A DNA stretch of 64,000 bases from Myxococcota bacterium (GTDB lineage Bacteria; Myxococcota_A; UBA796; JAJRTE01). The translations under genes were made by a program, and so were the position numbers. A model generated the notes under the pieces. That model did not search any database. It saw only the letters and a program-made list of their open reading frames with translations, and was not told the DNA's origin. Shown here piece by piece: positions 26,471-35,960 of the stretch; position 1 is the stretch's first letter, and each line of letters opens with the position of its first letter. Location of the stretch: contig JAJRTE010000165.1 in assembly GCA_024278455.1 (NCBI GenBank), forward strand, positions 1-64,000. Reading direction: 5' to 3'.

Positions 26471-29400
26471 TCAGTGCTGTCCCGACACCAGCTCCCGGTG
26501 GCTGATACGTTTCCAGATAAGGTAGACCGCGGGGATGATCACCAGGGTGAGAACCGTGGATGAGACCAGCCCTCCCACCATGGGGGCCGCGATACGTTTC
26601 ATGATTCGGGTGCCGGTCTCGGTGCCGAACATGACCGGTAGGAGGCCGATGGTCGTGGTGGCCACGGTCATCAGCTTGGGTCGCACTCGGTCGACCGCCC
26701 CTTCGATAATGACCTCCTTGAGGTCGGCAAGAGACCGGAGGCGGCCTTCGGTGAGCCGGCTGTCGAAGGCGCCGTCCAGGTAGACCAGCATGACCACCCC
26801 GGTTTCGGCCGCGAGACCGGACAGGGCGATGAAGCCCACCGTCGCGGCGACCGACAGGTTGTAGCCGGCCAGGTACATGAGCCAGACGCCACCGACCAGT
26901 GCGAAAGGAAGCGTGACCATCACGATCAAGCTCTCCGTGACGTTCCTGAAGTGGATGAACAGGAGGAGGAAGATGATGGTGACGGTGAGAGGAACGACCA
27001 CGACGAGCCGCTTGTTTGCGCGCTCCATGTACTCGTACTGTCCCGACCACGCGATGGACACCCCGGGCGGTAGCGACACCTGCTCGGCGACGATCTTTTT
27101 CGCCTGCTCCACGAACCCTCCCACGTCCGATGTCTTGAGATCCACGTAGATCCAGGCGGTCCTGCGCGCGTTCTCGCTCTTGATCGCCGGCGCGCCCTTG
27201 GTGATCGAGATGTCGGCCACACTGGCGAGGGGGACGGCGTGGCCCATGGGCGTCGGCACCGCCACCCGCCTGAGTGACTCGAGGTCGGAGCGGAGTTCGC
27301 GGGGATAGCGGATGTTGATCGGGTACCGCTCGAGCCCCTCCACCGTCCAGTCCACGTTCATGCCGCCGATGGCGCTTCGGATGACATCCTGGACATCGGC
27401 GACGGTGAGACCGAATCGGGCAGCGTCCTGGCGGCGGACCTGGATATCGACGAAGTTCCCTCCCACGACGCGCTCCGAGTAGGCCGAAAGCGTGTCTGGC
27501 ATCTCGCGCACGAGCGCTTCGATACGTTCGCCCACCTTGGAAAGCACCTCGAGGTCGGGGCCCATCAGCTTGATGCCCACGGGGGTCTTTATCCCGGTGG
27601 CGAGCATGTCGATCCGCGTCTTGATGGGCATGGTCCAGGCATTGGTTACGCCGGGAAACTGGACCATGGCGTCCAGTTCTTTGATGATGTCCTCGATGGT
27701 CTTGCCCTCGGGCCACGTATCCTCCGGCGTGAGGATGATGGTCGTCTCGATCATCGAGAGCGGGGCCGGGTCCGTGGCCGTTTCCGCCCGGCCGATCTTG
27801 CCTAGGACGTGTGCCACCTGTGGGTGCAGGGCGATGATCTTGTCGGTCTGCTGCAGGAGTTCCTTCGCCTTGGTGATGCTGATCCCCGGCGGCGTCGTGG
27901 GCATATAGAGCAGATCACCCTCGTTGAGCGGCGGCATGAACTCGGACCCGAGCTTCGAGTAGGGGTAGTAGGACACCGCGGCGAGCATGAGGGCGATCGC
28001 GATGGTGGTGACAGGGAACTTGAGCACGGTGTGGATGAGCGGTTTGTACACCCAGATGAAGAACCGGCTGATGGGGTTCTTCGCCTCGGTGGGTATCCGT
28101 CCTCTCACGAAGTAGTACATCAGGACTGGAATGATCGTGATGGCGAGGATCGAGGAAGCGCCCATGGCGAAGGTCTTGGTGTAGGCAAGGGGGGAGAACA
28201 GCCGCCCTTCCTGCTGCTGTAGCGTGAACACCGGCAGGAAGCTGATCGTGACGATCACCAGGGAGAAGAAGAGGGCCGGTCCCACCTCCTTGGCAGACCT
28301 GATGACGAGTTCGGTCTGGGTCAACCCGTGGTCCCGCTCCTTGTGCTTGTGCAGGTTCTCCACCATGACCACGGAAGCATCCACCATCACACCGATGGCG
28401 ATGGCGATCCCTCCGAGGCTCATGATGTTCGCATTGACCCCCATGGCGCGCATGACGATGAAACTCGCCAGGATGCCCACAGGGAGGGTGAAAAGGGCCA
28501 CGAACGCCGAACGGAAGTGCAGCAGGAACAGGATGATGACCAGGGCGACCACGATCATCTCTTCGGTGAGCTTGTTCTTGAGCGTGTCGATCGCCTTGAG
28601 GATCAGCGTGGATCGGTCGTAGGAGGTGTGGACCTCCACCCCTTCGGGAAGACCGGACTCGAGTTCCTTCAGTCGCTCCTTGACACGCCGGATGACCTCG
28701 AGAGCGTTCTCTCCGAAACGGATGATGACGATGCCGCTGACCACCTCCCCCTCACCGTTCATCTCCATGACACCCCGGCGAATCTCGGGGCCGATCTGGA
28801 TGTTCGCAACCTGGGACAACAGCACGGGGGTGTGGGTCTCCTTGTCCACGGCGAGCGGGATGACCTCCAGGTCGTCGATGGACTGAATGTACCCCTTGCC
28901 CCGGACCATGAACTCGGTCTCGCCCATCTCGAGAAGCCGCCCGCCCACGTCTATGTTCGAGCGTTTCACCGCCTGGTTGACCTGTTTCAACGTCAGGCCG
29001 TAGGCCCGCAACTTCTCCGGATCGACCTCGATCTGGTACTGCTTGACATAGCCTCCCCCACTGGCCACTTCCGCGACCCCAGGAAGGCTCATCAATTCGT
29101 ACCGGAGGTACCAGTCCTGGATCGAGCGCAACTGGGCCAGGTCATGCCGGTCCGATGTAAGGGAGTAGATGTAGACCCATCCTACGCCGGTCGCGTCCGG
29201 GCCGAGCTGCGGCGTGATGCCCTTGGGAAGTCGGCCCTGCACGAAGTTGAGGTACTCGAGGACCCTGGAACGCGCCCAGTAGAGATCGGTACCATCCTCG
29301 AAGATGATGTACACCATGGAGAAGCCGAAGAAGGAGTAGCCGCGGACCGTCGTGGCATAGGGAACCGAGAGCATGGCCGTGGTGAGCGGATAGGTCACCT

Positions 29401-29590
29401 GGTCCTCCACCACCTGGGGCGCCTGCCCGGGGTACTCCGTGTAGATGATGACCTGCACGTCGGAGAGGTCGGGGATGGCATCCACCGGCGTGGTCAGCAT
29501 GGACCACACACCGATCGCGATGACTATCGCGGTCAGGATGATGACGAAAAACCGGTTCTTGACACTTTTTTCGATGATCCAGTCTATCAT
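26471..29590 (-). CDS. cusA: CusA/CzcA-type heavy-metal RND efflux pump
   Basis: 1039 residues, normal for the heavy-metal-efflux RND class, with twelve membrane helices and two large periplasmic loops. Start MIDWIIEKSVKNRFFVIILTA at ATG 29590, with GAGGAACG upstream; the longer track frame is a read-back. The class marker GVMVDASVVMVENLHKH lies in helix 4. It pumps monovalent metal (Cu+ or Ag+) out using the proton gradient, in a tripartite complex with CusB and the TolC-type channel encoded upstream. The monovalent preference is inferred from the HMBD-bearing CusB, DUF3347 and overall Cus-like order. Confidence 0.95.
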   Translation of the reverse strand: MIDWIIEKSVKNRFFVIILTAIVIAIGVWSMLTTPVDAIPDLSDVQVIIYTEYPGQAPQVVEDQVTYPLTTAMLSVPYATTVRGYSFFGFSMVYIIFEDGTDLYWARSRVLEYLNFVQGRLPKGITPQLGPDATGVGWVYIYSLTSDRHDLAQLRSIQDWYLRYELMSLPGVAEVASGGGYVKQYQIEVDPEKLRAYGLTLKQVNQAVKRSNIDVGGRLLEMGETEFMVRGKGYIQSIDDLEVIPLAVDKETHTPVLLSQVANIQIGPEIRRGVMEMNGEGEVVSGIVIIRFGENALEVIRRVKERLKELESGLPEGVEVHTSYDRSTLILKAIDTLKNKLTEEMIVVALVIILFLLHFRSAFVALFTLPVGILASFIVMRAMGVNANIMSLGGIAIAIGVMVDASVVMVENLHKHKERDHGLTQTELVIRSAKEVGPALFFSLVIVTISFLPVFTLQQQEGRLFSPLAYTKTFAMGASSILAITIIPVLMYYFVRGRIPTEAKNPISRFFIWVYKPLIHTVLKFPVTTIAIALMLAAVSYYPYSKLGSEFMPPLNEGDLLYMPTTPPGISITKAKELLQQTDKIIALHPQVAHVLGKIGRAETATDPAPLSMIETTIILTPEDTWPEGKTIEDIIKELDAMVQFPGVTNAWTMPIKTRIDMLATGIKTPVGIKLMGPDLEVLSKVGERIEALVREMPDTLSAYSERVVGGNFVDIQVRRQDAARFGLTVADVQDVIRSAIGGMNVDWTVEGLERYPINIRYPRELRSDLESLRRVAVPTPMGHAVPLASVADISITKGAPAIKSENARRTAWIYVDLKTSDVGGFVEQAKKIVAEQVSLPPGVSIAWSGQYEYMERANKRLVVVVPLTVTIIFLLLFIHFRNVTESLIVMVTLPFALVGGVWLMYLAGYNLSVAATVGFIALSGLAAETGVVMLVYLDGAFDSRLTEGRLRSLADLKEVIIEGAVDRVRPKLMTVATTTIGLLPVMFGTETGTRIMKRIAAPMVGGLVSSTVLTLVIIPAVYLIWKRISHRELVSGQH

Positions 29591-29673
29591 GACCGTTCCT
29601 CGAGGCTGCCGGATCCTCTCGCCTGGTTCGCCCCGGAGAGAGGTGCCCGCCCCTGATAGTTGTCCTGGCCTTC

Positions 29674-31347
29674 CTACCGATGTCTCTCCACGAGATTCAT
29701 GCCGCAGATGGGGCACGTGCCCGGGCCGTCCTGCACCACGGACGGGTGCATGGAACAGGTCCAGTAGCTGGTCTGCTCCGGTGCCTGGAGCGCTTTGCCC
29801 TGCCCGGCGCTCCCCTGTGACACCTGTTTCTGCTTCGCCTCCAGGCGGGCCTCGAGCAGCTTGGCGACGGCTTCCTGGAGCTGGCTCTCGGAATCGAGGA
29901 GGAACTGCCCGGATGTCACCACCCGTTCTCCCTCCTCGAGCCCGGAAAGGACTTCGGTCCGGTGGTCGGTGCCCATGAGCCCGGTGACGATCTCGCGCGC
30001 TTCGTAGCGGCCCATACCCTTGGCCACGAACACGAGTTGCCGTTCACCGGTGTCGAGGATCGCCTCGGTCGGAAGAATGAGGACGTCCTCCCGCTTCTGT
30101 GCTTCGATGCGGACCGTGGCGAACATGCCCGGCTTGAGCGCGATGCCGGGGTTGGGGAACTCGAGGCGGACGGTCAGTGTGCGGCTGCGCTTGTTGAGCG
30201 TCGGATAGACGTAGGCGACCTGTCCCTCCCAGCGCCTGCCGCGCTGAAACGAGAGTTCCATGGTGGCGGTCTGGCCCTCGCGGACCCAGGGCGCGTCGAA
30301 CTCGTAGACTTCGGCGTTCACCCAGATCTTCCGGAGGTTGCCGATCCGGTAGAGATCTGCTCCGGCCACGACTCGAGCCCCTTGCACGATGTTCTTGTGC
30401 AGCACGTAGCCGGAGCGGGGCGCGGTCACGACCACGTTCCTGTGGGCATTCCCGTCGGCCAGGATGCGTTCGAGATGATACCGGGGAATGTCCCACAGTT
30501 GCAGCCGTCTCGCCGCGGACCTGGCCAGTTCGCTGCCCTTGCCCGCCGTGTTGACGGCGAGCAAGTATTCCTCCTGCGCCGAGACCAGTTCGGGAGAGTA
30601 GATGCTGAAGAGCTTGTCGCCCTTGTCGACGTGCTGCCCTGTCTCGTCGACCCAGATCCGCTCCACCCAGCCGGAAAAGCGGAGGTTGACCACGGAAATC
30701 TCGTTCTCGGCGACGTCCACCTCCCCGATCGTGCGGATGTTCCTGGAGAGAGCGCCACGCTCCACCGCAGCGATCCGCACGCCCATGTTCTGGACGACCA
30801 CCGGATCGATACGGACTACTCCCGCCTTGGACGCCGGACCGTCATCCTCGTATACCGGCACAAGGTCCATGCCCATGGGCGATTTCCCCGGCTTGTCCGA
30901 AATGTAGGTGGGATCCATCGGGGCCACCCAGTACTTGATTTTGCCGGAACGGGACGCGTCACCGGGTTTCGAGCCACCGGCCCCAGTCGCCGCGGCGTTC
31001 CCAGCGGAGGCTTGCCCGGCAGCTTCCCCCGCAACGGGTGACTCCTTCACGACCAGGTCCATTCCGCAGATCGGGCAGGTCCCAGGCGCCTCCTCGATGA
31101 TCGTCGGGTGCATCGGGCAGGTGTAGAAGGTCTCAGCGGCCAACGCAGGGTGGCTCAGCGCGATCCGGGCTAGAGCGCTCGCGCCACTCCCGGGCTCCCG
31201 CAGGCCCTCCATGACCATGGGCACGATTGCCACTCCTGCCAGAACCAGCACGACCAACCCAACGCCCGCTCCGATGAGCCTGGAGCGGCCCCGGCGTCGA
31301 TGTCCTTGTCCGTTTGGCAGATTGTCAGGCTGACGTTCGTTCTTCAT
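29674..31347 (-). CDS. cusB: CusB-type periplasmic adaptor with three heavy-metal-binding modules
   Basis: 557 residues. An N-terminal signal anchor (LIGAGVGLVVLVLAGVAIVP) is followed by a heavy-metal-binding module YTCPMHP...TCPICGMDL, then a second, partly decayed copy YWVAPMDP...KSPMGMDLVPVYED. The membrane-fusion adaptor core follows (barrel-sandwich and helical hairpin, about 175-440). A third module, YWTCSMHP...CPICGMNLVERHR, ends the protein. ATG 31347 is chosen, with GAGGAG nine bases before and only four bases after tolC. The modules probably bind copper or silver and feed the pump. Most adaptors carry one or two such modules. Confidence 0.93.
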   Translation of the reverse strand: MKNERQPDNLPNGQGHRRRGRSRLIGAGVGLVVLVLAGVAIVPMVMEGLREPGSGASALARIALSHPALAAETFYTCPMHPTIIEEAPGTCPICGMDLVVKESPVAGEAAGQASAGNAAATGAGGSKPGDASRSGKIKYWVAPMDPTYISDKPGKSPMGMDLVPVYEDDGPASKAGVVRIDPVVVQNMGVRIAAVERGALSRNIRTIGEVDVAENEISVVNLRFSGWVERIWVDETGQHVDKGDKLFSIYSPELVSAQEEYLLAVNTAGKGSELARSAARRLQLWDIPRYHLERILADGNAHRNVVVTAPRSGYVLHKNIVQGARVVAGADLYRIGNLRKIWVNAEVYEFDAPWVREGQTATMELSFQRGRRWEGQVAYVYPTLNKRSRTLTVRLEFPNPGIALKPGMFATVRIEAQKREDVLILPTEAILDTGERQLVFVAKGMGRYEAREIVTGLMGTDHRTEVLSGLEEGERVVTSGQFLLDSESQLQEAVAKLLEARLEAKQKQVSQGSAGQGKALQAPEQTSYWTCSMHPSVVQDGPGTCPICGMNLVERHR

Positions 31348-31351
31348 GCTG

Positions 31352-32719
31352 TCACTCTCCTCGTGCACCTCGAGACGCCGGTATGTCGCCGGTAAGCGTC
31401 TCGATCCGCACTCGTTGAATCAGGGTCTCCACCACGGCGACGCTGACCGCGCGCTCGAATTCGAGCAACTGCAGCTCGGCCTGGTAGAGAGAAGCGAAGT
31501 CCGCACGATCCACCTTGTAGGCCGCGAACGTGGCTTCGAGGGTCGTCGTGGCATCCGGAATGAGCCTGGAAGAATAGAAAGCGGCCTTGCCAGCAGCACG
31601 CTCCCACGCGGCGAGCGACGAAGCCAGTTCCGCGTCGATTCGATCGATGGCGGCCAGCCGCGCCTGTTCTATGGCACGGGCCCTCTCGAGCTGCTCCCCC
31701 TGGCGGGCCTTCGAACGCCCCGTGTAGTCGAAGGGCAGGGGCACGGCCACGCCGACCGAGAAGAAATCGGTTCCCGGATCGGTCGCGGCCTGGGCACGTA
31801 TCCGGTAGCCCGCCCAGACAGTGAAGTCCGGCAGCCGCTCGTACCGCGCGAGTTCCGCGGCGCTTCGCCGTGCGTCGGCCTGGGCCGCCATCTGCCGCAG
31901 CCACGGACGATGTGCCAGGGCTTGAGCCTGGAGCCTCTCAAGGGAGGCGGACGCGGGGATGTGGGAGATGTGCGCCGGCGTCGCGATGGGCGTGGTCACG
32001 TCCCGGTGGAGCGCGGCATTGATAGTCGCCGTCAGGGCCGACTCGCGTTCCGCAAAATCTCCCAGATCGTCGGTAAGCCGGCCGCGCAGCACCTCGAGGC
32101 GTAGGAGATCGTGCTGCCCCACCCGCCCCACCTCGTACTTCGCCCTGACAGACTCGATCAGCATGTTCACGAGGTCGATGTGCCTGGCCGTGATGTCGCG
32201 GAGCTGCCGGGTGAGAGCCAGTGCCCAATAGGCTCGCTGGACGGCGCCCCGCACTTGGAGCCGTTTCTCCTCCAACTCCCATTTCCCGGCTTCGATGTCT
32301 CCGGCCACAACGGTGACACGGCGCGCGTTCTTGCCCGGAAGCGGCACTGCCTGCTGCAGCTTGACCTGGAGACCGGACATGGGCGAATCCCCAAGTGCCC
32401 ACGTGTCCCAGGGGACGTTGCTGTATTCTACCGACAATACCGGGTCGGCGAACACGCGAACCGCTTCCGACCGGCGCTCGAGGGCCGCCACTTGCGCTGC
32501 AAGGGCCTCCACGTCCGGGTTCGCCAGCACAGCGATCTCCGCCAGTTCGACCGGATCGTCCGCCAGCCGCTCCTCGGCGCCGTCCCCGGCACGCTCCGAC
32601 GCGTCCCCAGGGCCACCGTCTTGGGCGTCATCCTGGGCCCGCGCCGGAAACACCCCCAACGGACCAAGGGGAATCAGAACCAGCACTGTCAGCATCAGCA
32701 GCAGACGATGTCTCGACAT
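31352..32719 (-). CDS. TolC/CusC family outer-membrane efflux channel
   Basis: 455 residues from ATG 32719 (AGGAG close upstream), with signal peptide MLTVLVLIPLGPLGVFPARA; ATG 32749 is an alternative. Two outer-membrane-efflux-protein repeats are visible: about 60-260 (AEIAVLANPDVEALAAQVAALERR, RAYWALALTRQLRDI) and 270-450 (RPWLRQMAAQADARRSAAELARYERLPDF). No lipobox. First gene of the metal-efflux operon; it forms the exit duct for CusBA. Confidence 0.9.
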   Translation of the reverse strand: MSRHRLLLMLTVLVLIPLGPLGVFPARAQDDAQDGGPGDASERAGDGAEERLADDPVELAEIAVLANPDVEALAAQVAALERRSEAVRVFADPVLSVEYSNVPWDTWALGDSPMSGLQVKLQQAVPLPGKNARRVTVVAGDIEAGKWELEEKRLQVRGAVQRAYWALALTRQLRDITARHIDLVNMLIESVRAKYEVGRVGQHDLLRLEVLRGRLTDDLGDFAERESALTATINAALHRDVTTPIATPAHISHIPASASLERLQAQALAHRPWLRQMAAQADARRSAAELARYERLPDFTVWAGYRIRAQAATDPGTDFFSVGVAVPLPFDYTGRSKARQGEQLERARAIEQARLAAIDRIDAELASSLAAWERAAGKAAFYSSRLIPDATTTLEATFAAYKVDRADFASLYQAELQLLEFERAVSVAVVETLIQRVRIETLTGDIPASRGARGE

Positions 32720-32877
32720 GCTCTCTCCTGGGGTACCATTTCGTTCCATGGACGTTCCTTTCCGCGGCGCACCCTGCGCAGCCGCCGGTCGCAAGCGACC
32801 TGCGACACGGGTCACCGTCGGTGCGGCAGTACTCAAGATATGTGCCACGAGGTGGAATGGCACGCACAACGCTCGAA

Positions 32878-32906
32878 GTTGTAGCGTACCCCCTCGATTC
32901 CGGCAA
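32878..32906 (-). promoter_or_regulatory. Candidate sigma-70 promoter of the efflux operon
   Basis: On the minus strand: TTGCCG, 17 bases, TACAAC, about 160 bases before the tolC start. Both boxes match 4 of 6. The operon also encodes a sigma-54 activator, so a second promoter of that class would be expected; I could not point to one. Confidence 0.35.
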
Positions 32907-32984
32907 TGCCAGGCTGTTTTTCATCGTGTTCCGCAGGGCAGAGGCGCCGCCGGCGGGGACGACGGACCCCGTGGACTCGGACAG

Positions 32985-33003
32985 TGTAACCTGCATGGTT
33001 ACA
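32985..33003. promoter_or_regulatory. Perfect palindrome TGTAACC-N5-GGTTACA, copy 1
   Basis: Seven-base arms with spacer TGCAT, about 270 bases before the tolC start. It has the look of a dimeric regulator site. Exactly 90 bases from copy 2, with the same spacing. Confidence 0.6.
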
Positions 33004-33074
33004 GTTGAGGCGGGTTTCCCCAGTACGGCAGTGGAGGCCGGCCGAAGAGGGGCGGAAATGCGGGAGAAAGACGG

Positions 33075-33093
33075 TGTAACCAGCGGGGTTACA
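33075..33093. promoter_or_regulatory. Perfect palindrome TGTAACC-N5-GGTTACA, copy 2
   Basis: Identical arms to copy 1, with spacer AGCGG, and the same flank extension (GTG before, G after). The different spacer shows that the arms, not the middle, are conserved. Confidence 0.6.
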
Positions 33094-33169
33094 GTGGTGT
33101 CTTGCTCTTCCGGACAGCGGCGGAGTGCCGACAGCCCTCCATCGAGACGCCTACCCCAAAACGTTCACG

Positions 33170-33197
33170 ACTCGCCGTTCGCTGCTCGCCTCTCGCG
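33170..33197. repeat. Four-unit degenerate heptamer remnant
   Basis: ACTCGCC, GTTCGCT, GCTCGCC, TCTCGCG in a row. GCTCGCC is the reverse complement of GGCGAGC, a rotation of the GCGAGCG variant found in the 33-copy array at 20421, so this is probably a short inverted relative of it. Confidence 0.5.
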
Positions 33198-33257
33198 CAT
33201 GGCTGCGCGCAGCAAATGGTACCGTGGACTCGGGAAGCGGAATGCCGGGAGGGTGAC

Positions 33258-33283
33258 GCGGCGTCACGGCCCCGTGACGCCGC
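33258..33283. terminator. 26-base perfect hairpin at the 3' end of the GT39 gene
   Basis: GCGGCGTCACGG-CC-CCGTGACGCCGC is perfectly self-complementary in 12-base arms and spans the stop codon of the minus-strand glycosyltransferase. No T-run. It shares GACGCGGCGTC with the hairpin at 23798-23818, which also spans a stop codon. It could end transcription or be a REP-like insertion. Confidence 0.45.
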
Positions 33284-34994
33284 CCGGATCGGGGCCAGAG
33301 TCACCGGCGCGCGTGCGCTCATGGGCTGCCTGGACGACCTGGCCGTTCGCCTCGTACATCCGGGCCAGCCGGCGGTGGACAGCGGCGTTCCCGGTGATGT
33401 CGAAGACATGGATGCTGTAGCCGACGTTGGCGTACATGGGGATGTCGTCGAGCCAACGGTAGTAGTCGTGGTCCCTTTTCAGCGTGGCTTGCCGGTTGAC
33501 CACGCTGATGGCCAGCAACTCCCGTTTCTGGTCCAGGGGCATGAGCGCGCCGGGAAAGGGCGAATCCGGGAGCCCCTGGTAGGTGATGCCGGCAGCCTCC
33601 GGGAGGTGTCCTCCGAAGTAGGAGAGATAGACGTGGTCCACCTGCTCCGTTTCCATGAACGTGCGCAGTTCGGGCAGGGCCTGGCCCCAGTCCACGTTGG
33701 AGTCGGAGAGGTATTTCCAGCCATTGTCCGGACCGCCCGCGAGCTGGTTGAAATAGGGGATGTAGTCAGGGTGGTACCGGAACGACTCGAATCCCAGCCA
33801 GGCCAGCAGGCACGCCACGGTGGTCACGGCGACCCAACGGCGTGCCCGCTCGAGCCGTGCGACCTCAAGGCCGGCCGAGCCAAGGATGCATGCGAGCGGA
33901 AGGCAGGGGAGCATGTACCTGAAGCCGACATCGATTCGCGCGTATGTGATGATGGCGAACCAGGACAAGGCCGGTGCCCACAGCCACTCGAGACGCCTGC
34001 CCTGGAGGCGATCGTGCCGGTGGCGCAGGGCCAGGGCGGTGCCTGCGACCACGAGGAGCAAGGAGGGGAGGGGGGTCTTGAGTCCGGCCGCGACGAGGAA
34101 GTAGGACCACCATCCTCCTGCCCGGTATTCGCCGAGGAAGTAGCTCATACGGGGGACACGGGTATGTCCGGTCATGCCGAGCAGTGCGCCGGCGATGAGG
34201 TCGGCGTTCTGGAACCCGAAGCCGGCCCAGGCGCCGAACGCCGCGAGGGGGAGAAACGCCAGGGCTGGTAGGATGCCACGTCTTCCCTGCTCGAGGACGA
34301 GGAGTCCCATGCAGAGCGGAACCAGGAAGATTCCGGGGTACTTGGTGGCGAACGTGAGCCCGCACAACAGGCCGGCTAGGACGAGGTACGCTGCGGACCT
34401 GTTCTCGGCGTATCGCCACGCGGTGTAGAGCGTGGCCAGGCACATCACCATCAACGGGACGTCGGAGCCGGCCACGGCACAGTGGGCGATGATGTTCGGA
34501 TCGAGCGAAAACAGGGCCAGGGCGATGACGCCTGCCCGTTCGCCTGCGACACGTGCCGCCCACGACGCGACGATGAGGCATCCGAGCAGCCCCCACAGGA
34601 TGCCGGGCAGCCTGGCCAGAAACAGGAGGACCTCCGGGGGGACCGCCCGGGTGAAGAAGAACAGCCTCCCGAATGTCTGCAAGTGGCGGTCAGGGTGGGG
34701 ATCTTCCAGGATCGTCCGCACCGCGGGGATGCCGGGGGAGAAGTCAAGGTCGAGGGGGAGGAGGGGAAGTGCTGAGATTGCCTTGGGGATGGGGGCGTGG
34801 TCACGCCCCAAGGGCATCTCCCCGGTCTTGAGCAGCAGGTAGCCGGCAGCCGTGTCGAAGAGTTCGTCCGGGGTCGCGGACGTGGATTTGGCCACCAAGG
34901 CCACGCGGAAGACCATCTGGGCCATCAATACAACGGCCAGCCATCTCCAGCCCTGGGTCTCGAACCAGGATATGAGCGAACGCGCTCTTCCCAC
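33264..34994 (-). CDS. GT39/PMT_2 family lipid-linked-sugar glycosyltransferase
   Basis: About 576 residues with roughly eleven membrane helices and the DE-type acidic pair after helix 1 (STSATPDELFD), as in ArnT and PMT-like enzymes using polyprenyl-phosphate sugars. The C-terminal soluble part (LSDSNVDWGQALPELRTFM, HVYLSYFG) is typical of bacterial phospholipid-carrier-dependent members. The start is uncertain: GTG 34994 has GGTGAGG five bases upstream and is preferred; TTG 35027 directly abuts the previous stop. The acceptor (lipid A, glycan or protein) is unknown. Confidence 0.85.
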   Translation of the reverse strand: MGRARSLISWFETQGWRWLAVVLMAQMVFRVALVAKSTSATPDELFDTAAGYLLLKTGEMPLGRDHAPIPKAISALPLLPLDLDFSPGIPAVRTILEDPHPDRHLQTFGRLFFFTRAVPPEVLLFLARLPGILWGLLGCLIVASWAARVAGERAGVIALALFSLDPNIIAHCAVAGSDVPLMVMCLATLYTAWRYAENRSAAYLVLAGLLCGLTFATKYPGIFLVPLCMGLLVLEQGRRGILPALAFLPLAAFGAWAGFGFQNADLIAGALLGMTGHTRVPRMSYFLGEYRAGGWWSYFLVAAGLKTPLPSLLLVVAGTALALRHRHDRLQGRRLEWLWAPALSWFAIITYARIDVGFRYMLPCLPLACILGSAGLEVARLERARRWVAVTTVACLLAWLGFESFRYHPDYIPYFNQLAGGPDNGWKYLSDSNVDWGQALPELRTFMETEQVDHVYLSYFGGHLPEAAGITYQGLPDSPFPGALMPLDQKRELLAISVVNRQATLKRDHDYYRWLDDIPMYANVGYSIHVFDITGNAAVHRRLARMYEANGQVVQAAHERTRAGDSGPDPGGVTGP

Positions 34995-35027
34995 GACGCC
35001 CTCACCATGGCGAAGCTCGGCCGGCAA

Positions 35028-35879
35028 TCACGGCCCGAAGTATGACGCGCGCACGACTCGAGGTTGGAATGCGAGCATGAAACTGCGTGTACCCGGTGCC
35101 CAACCCGCACGGTACCTGGCAGGGACCGTGTAGTCGCCGAATGTCCGCTCGGTCTCGATTTCACCGCCGTAGACATACCTTCCCCAGACGTCCGGGGAGT
35201 AGGGATTGCCCCAGCGCAAAAGCTGGAACGCCTCGAGCCGTCCATCCGGAGCCACGGTGAGCACGAGGCTCGCCGCGTCATCCTGGACCGGGATTCGGAC
35301 CGCGACCCGCCGGTCGTCCACGGCATCCCACCGGGCGCCGAATTGGGGCAGCAGCACCGCAGGGCACCAGAGCGCATCGACGAGTAGGCGGTCGGCAGCC
35401 CACTTGACCAGGTCCGGGGTGCTCTCCTCGTGCAGAACCGGGATGGTCCGGTGAAGCCACACCTGGGCGTGGGCGAAGTCGTCGAGGTGCCCCTCGACCC
35501 ACCGCCTGCCTGCCTGCTTCGCGCCCGTGGTCGCCCGCCACACGAACCCGTGGGGAGGGACCAGGAGTTCCGAACCCACGAAGGGAAGCCATTTCGAGCC
35601 AAGCTGGAAAGCGCCGGCGACGTCCAGCCGTGCCGCCCGGGGCAGGGCGGCTCCCTCGCGAATGGCATGGCGAAGGTAGCGTTCCGCCGCGTCCGGCAGG
35701 TCCCACACCATGTCCCGGTGAAACGGGCGCTCCGGGGTCTGGGCCCGTGCCCGCTTCTCGAGTTCGAGCCAGCACCGGTTGACCTCGGCCTCGGCCTGCC
35801 TGCGGGTGGTCCTCAACTCGTGCCCGAGCGCCGCGACGGACAGGCCCGCCGCCCATGCGATCCAGCCTCTTGTCGCCAT
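35028..35879 (-). CDS. DUF6544-like protein
   Basis: 283 residues from ATG 35879 (GAGG seven bases upstream), with a hydrophobic N-terminus that may be a signal anchor. WDLPDAAERYLRHAIREG, FQLGSKWLPFVGSELLVPPHGFVWRA and the late block VRIPVQDDAASLVL follow the pattern I know as DUF6544. The biochemical role is unknown. It sits between glnS and the glycosyltransferase, probably in one transcript. Confidence 0.65.
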   Translation of the reverse strand: MATRGWIAWAAGLSVAALGHELRTTRRQAEAEVNRCWLELEKRARAQTPERPFHRDMVWDLPDAAERYLRHAIREGAALPRAARLDVAGAFQLGSKWLPFVGSELLVPPHGFVWRATTGAKQAGRRWVEGHLDDFAHAQVWLHRTIPVLHEESTPDLVKWAADRLLVDALWCPAVLLPQFGARWDAVDDRRVAVRIPVQDDAASLVLTVAPDGRLEAFQLLRWGNPYSPDVWGRYVYGGEIETERTFGDYTVPARYRAGWAPGTRSFMLAFQPRVVRASYFGP

Positions 35880-35960
35880 GTCATGCCTCGTCTTGTCGGG
35901 GCGGCCGCGGTCCCACGCGGTCGTCCCGGTTGTGTCTTCGAGCGGTCCGTGCACCTCTCC

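Larger units (their letters stand above)
32720..33263. other. Regulatory gap upstream of the metal-efflux operon
   Basis: No gene is supported over 544 bases. It contains a promoter candidate, two TGTAACC palindromes, a heptamer remnant and a 3'-end palindrome, each listed separately. The frames in the track here are shadows. Confidence 0.6.
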
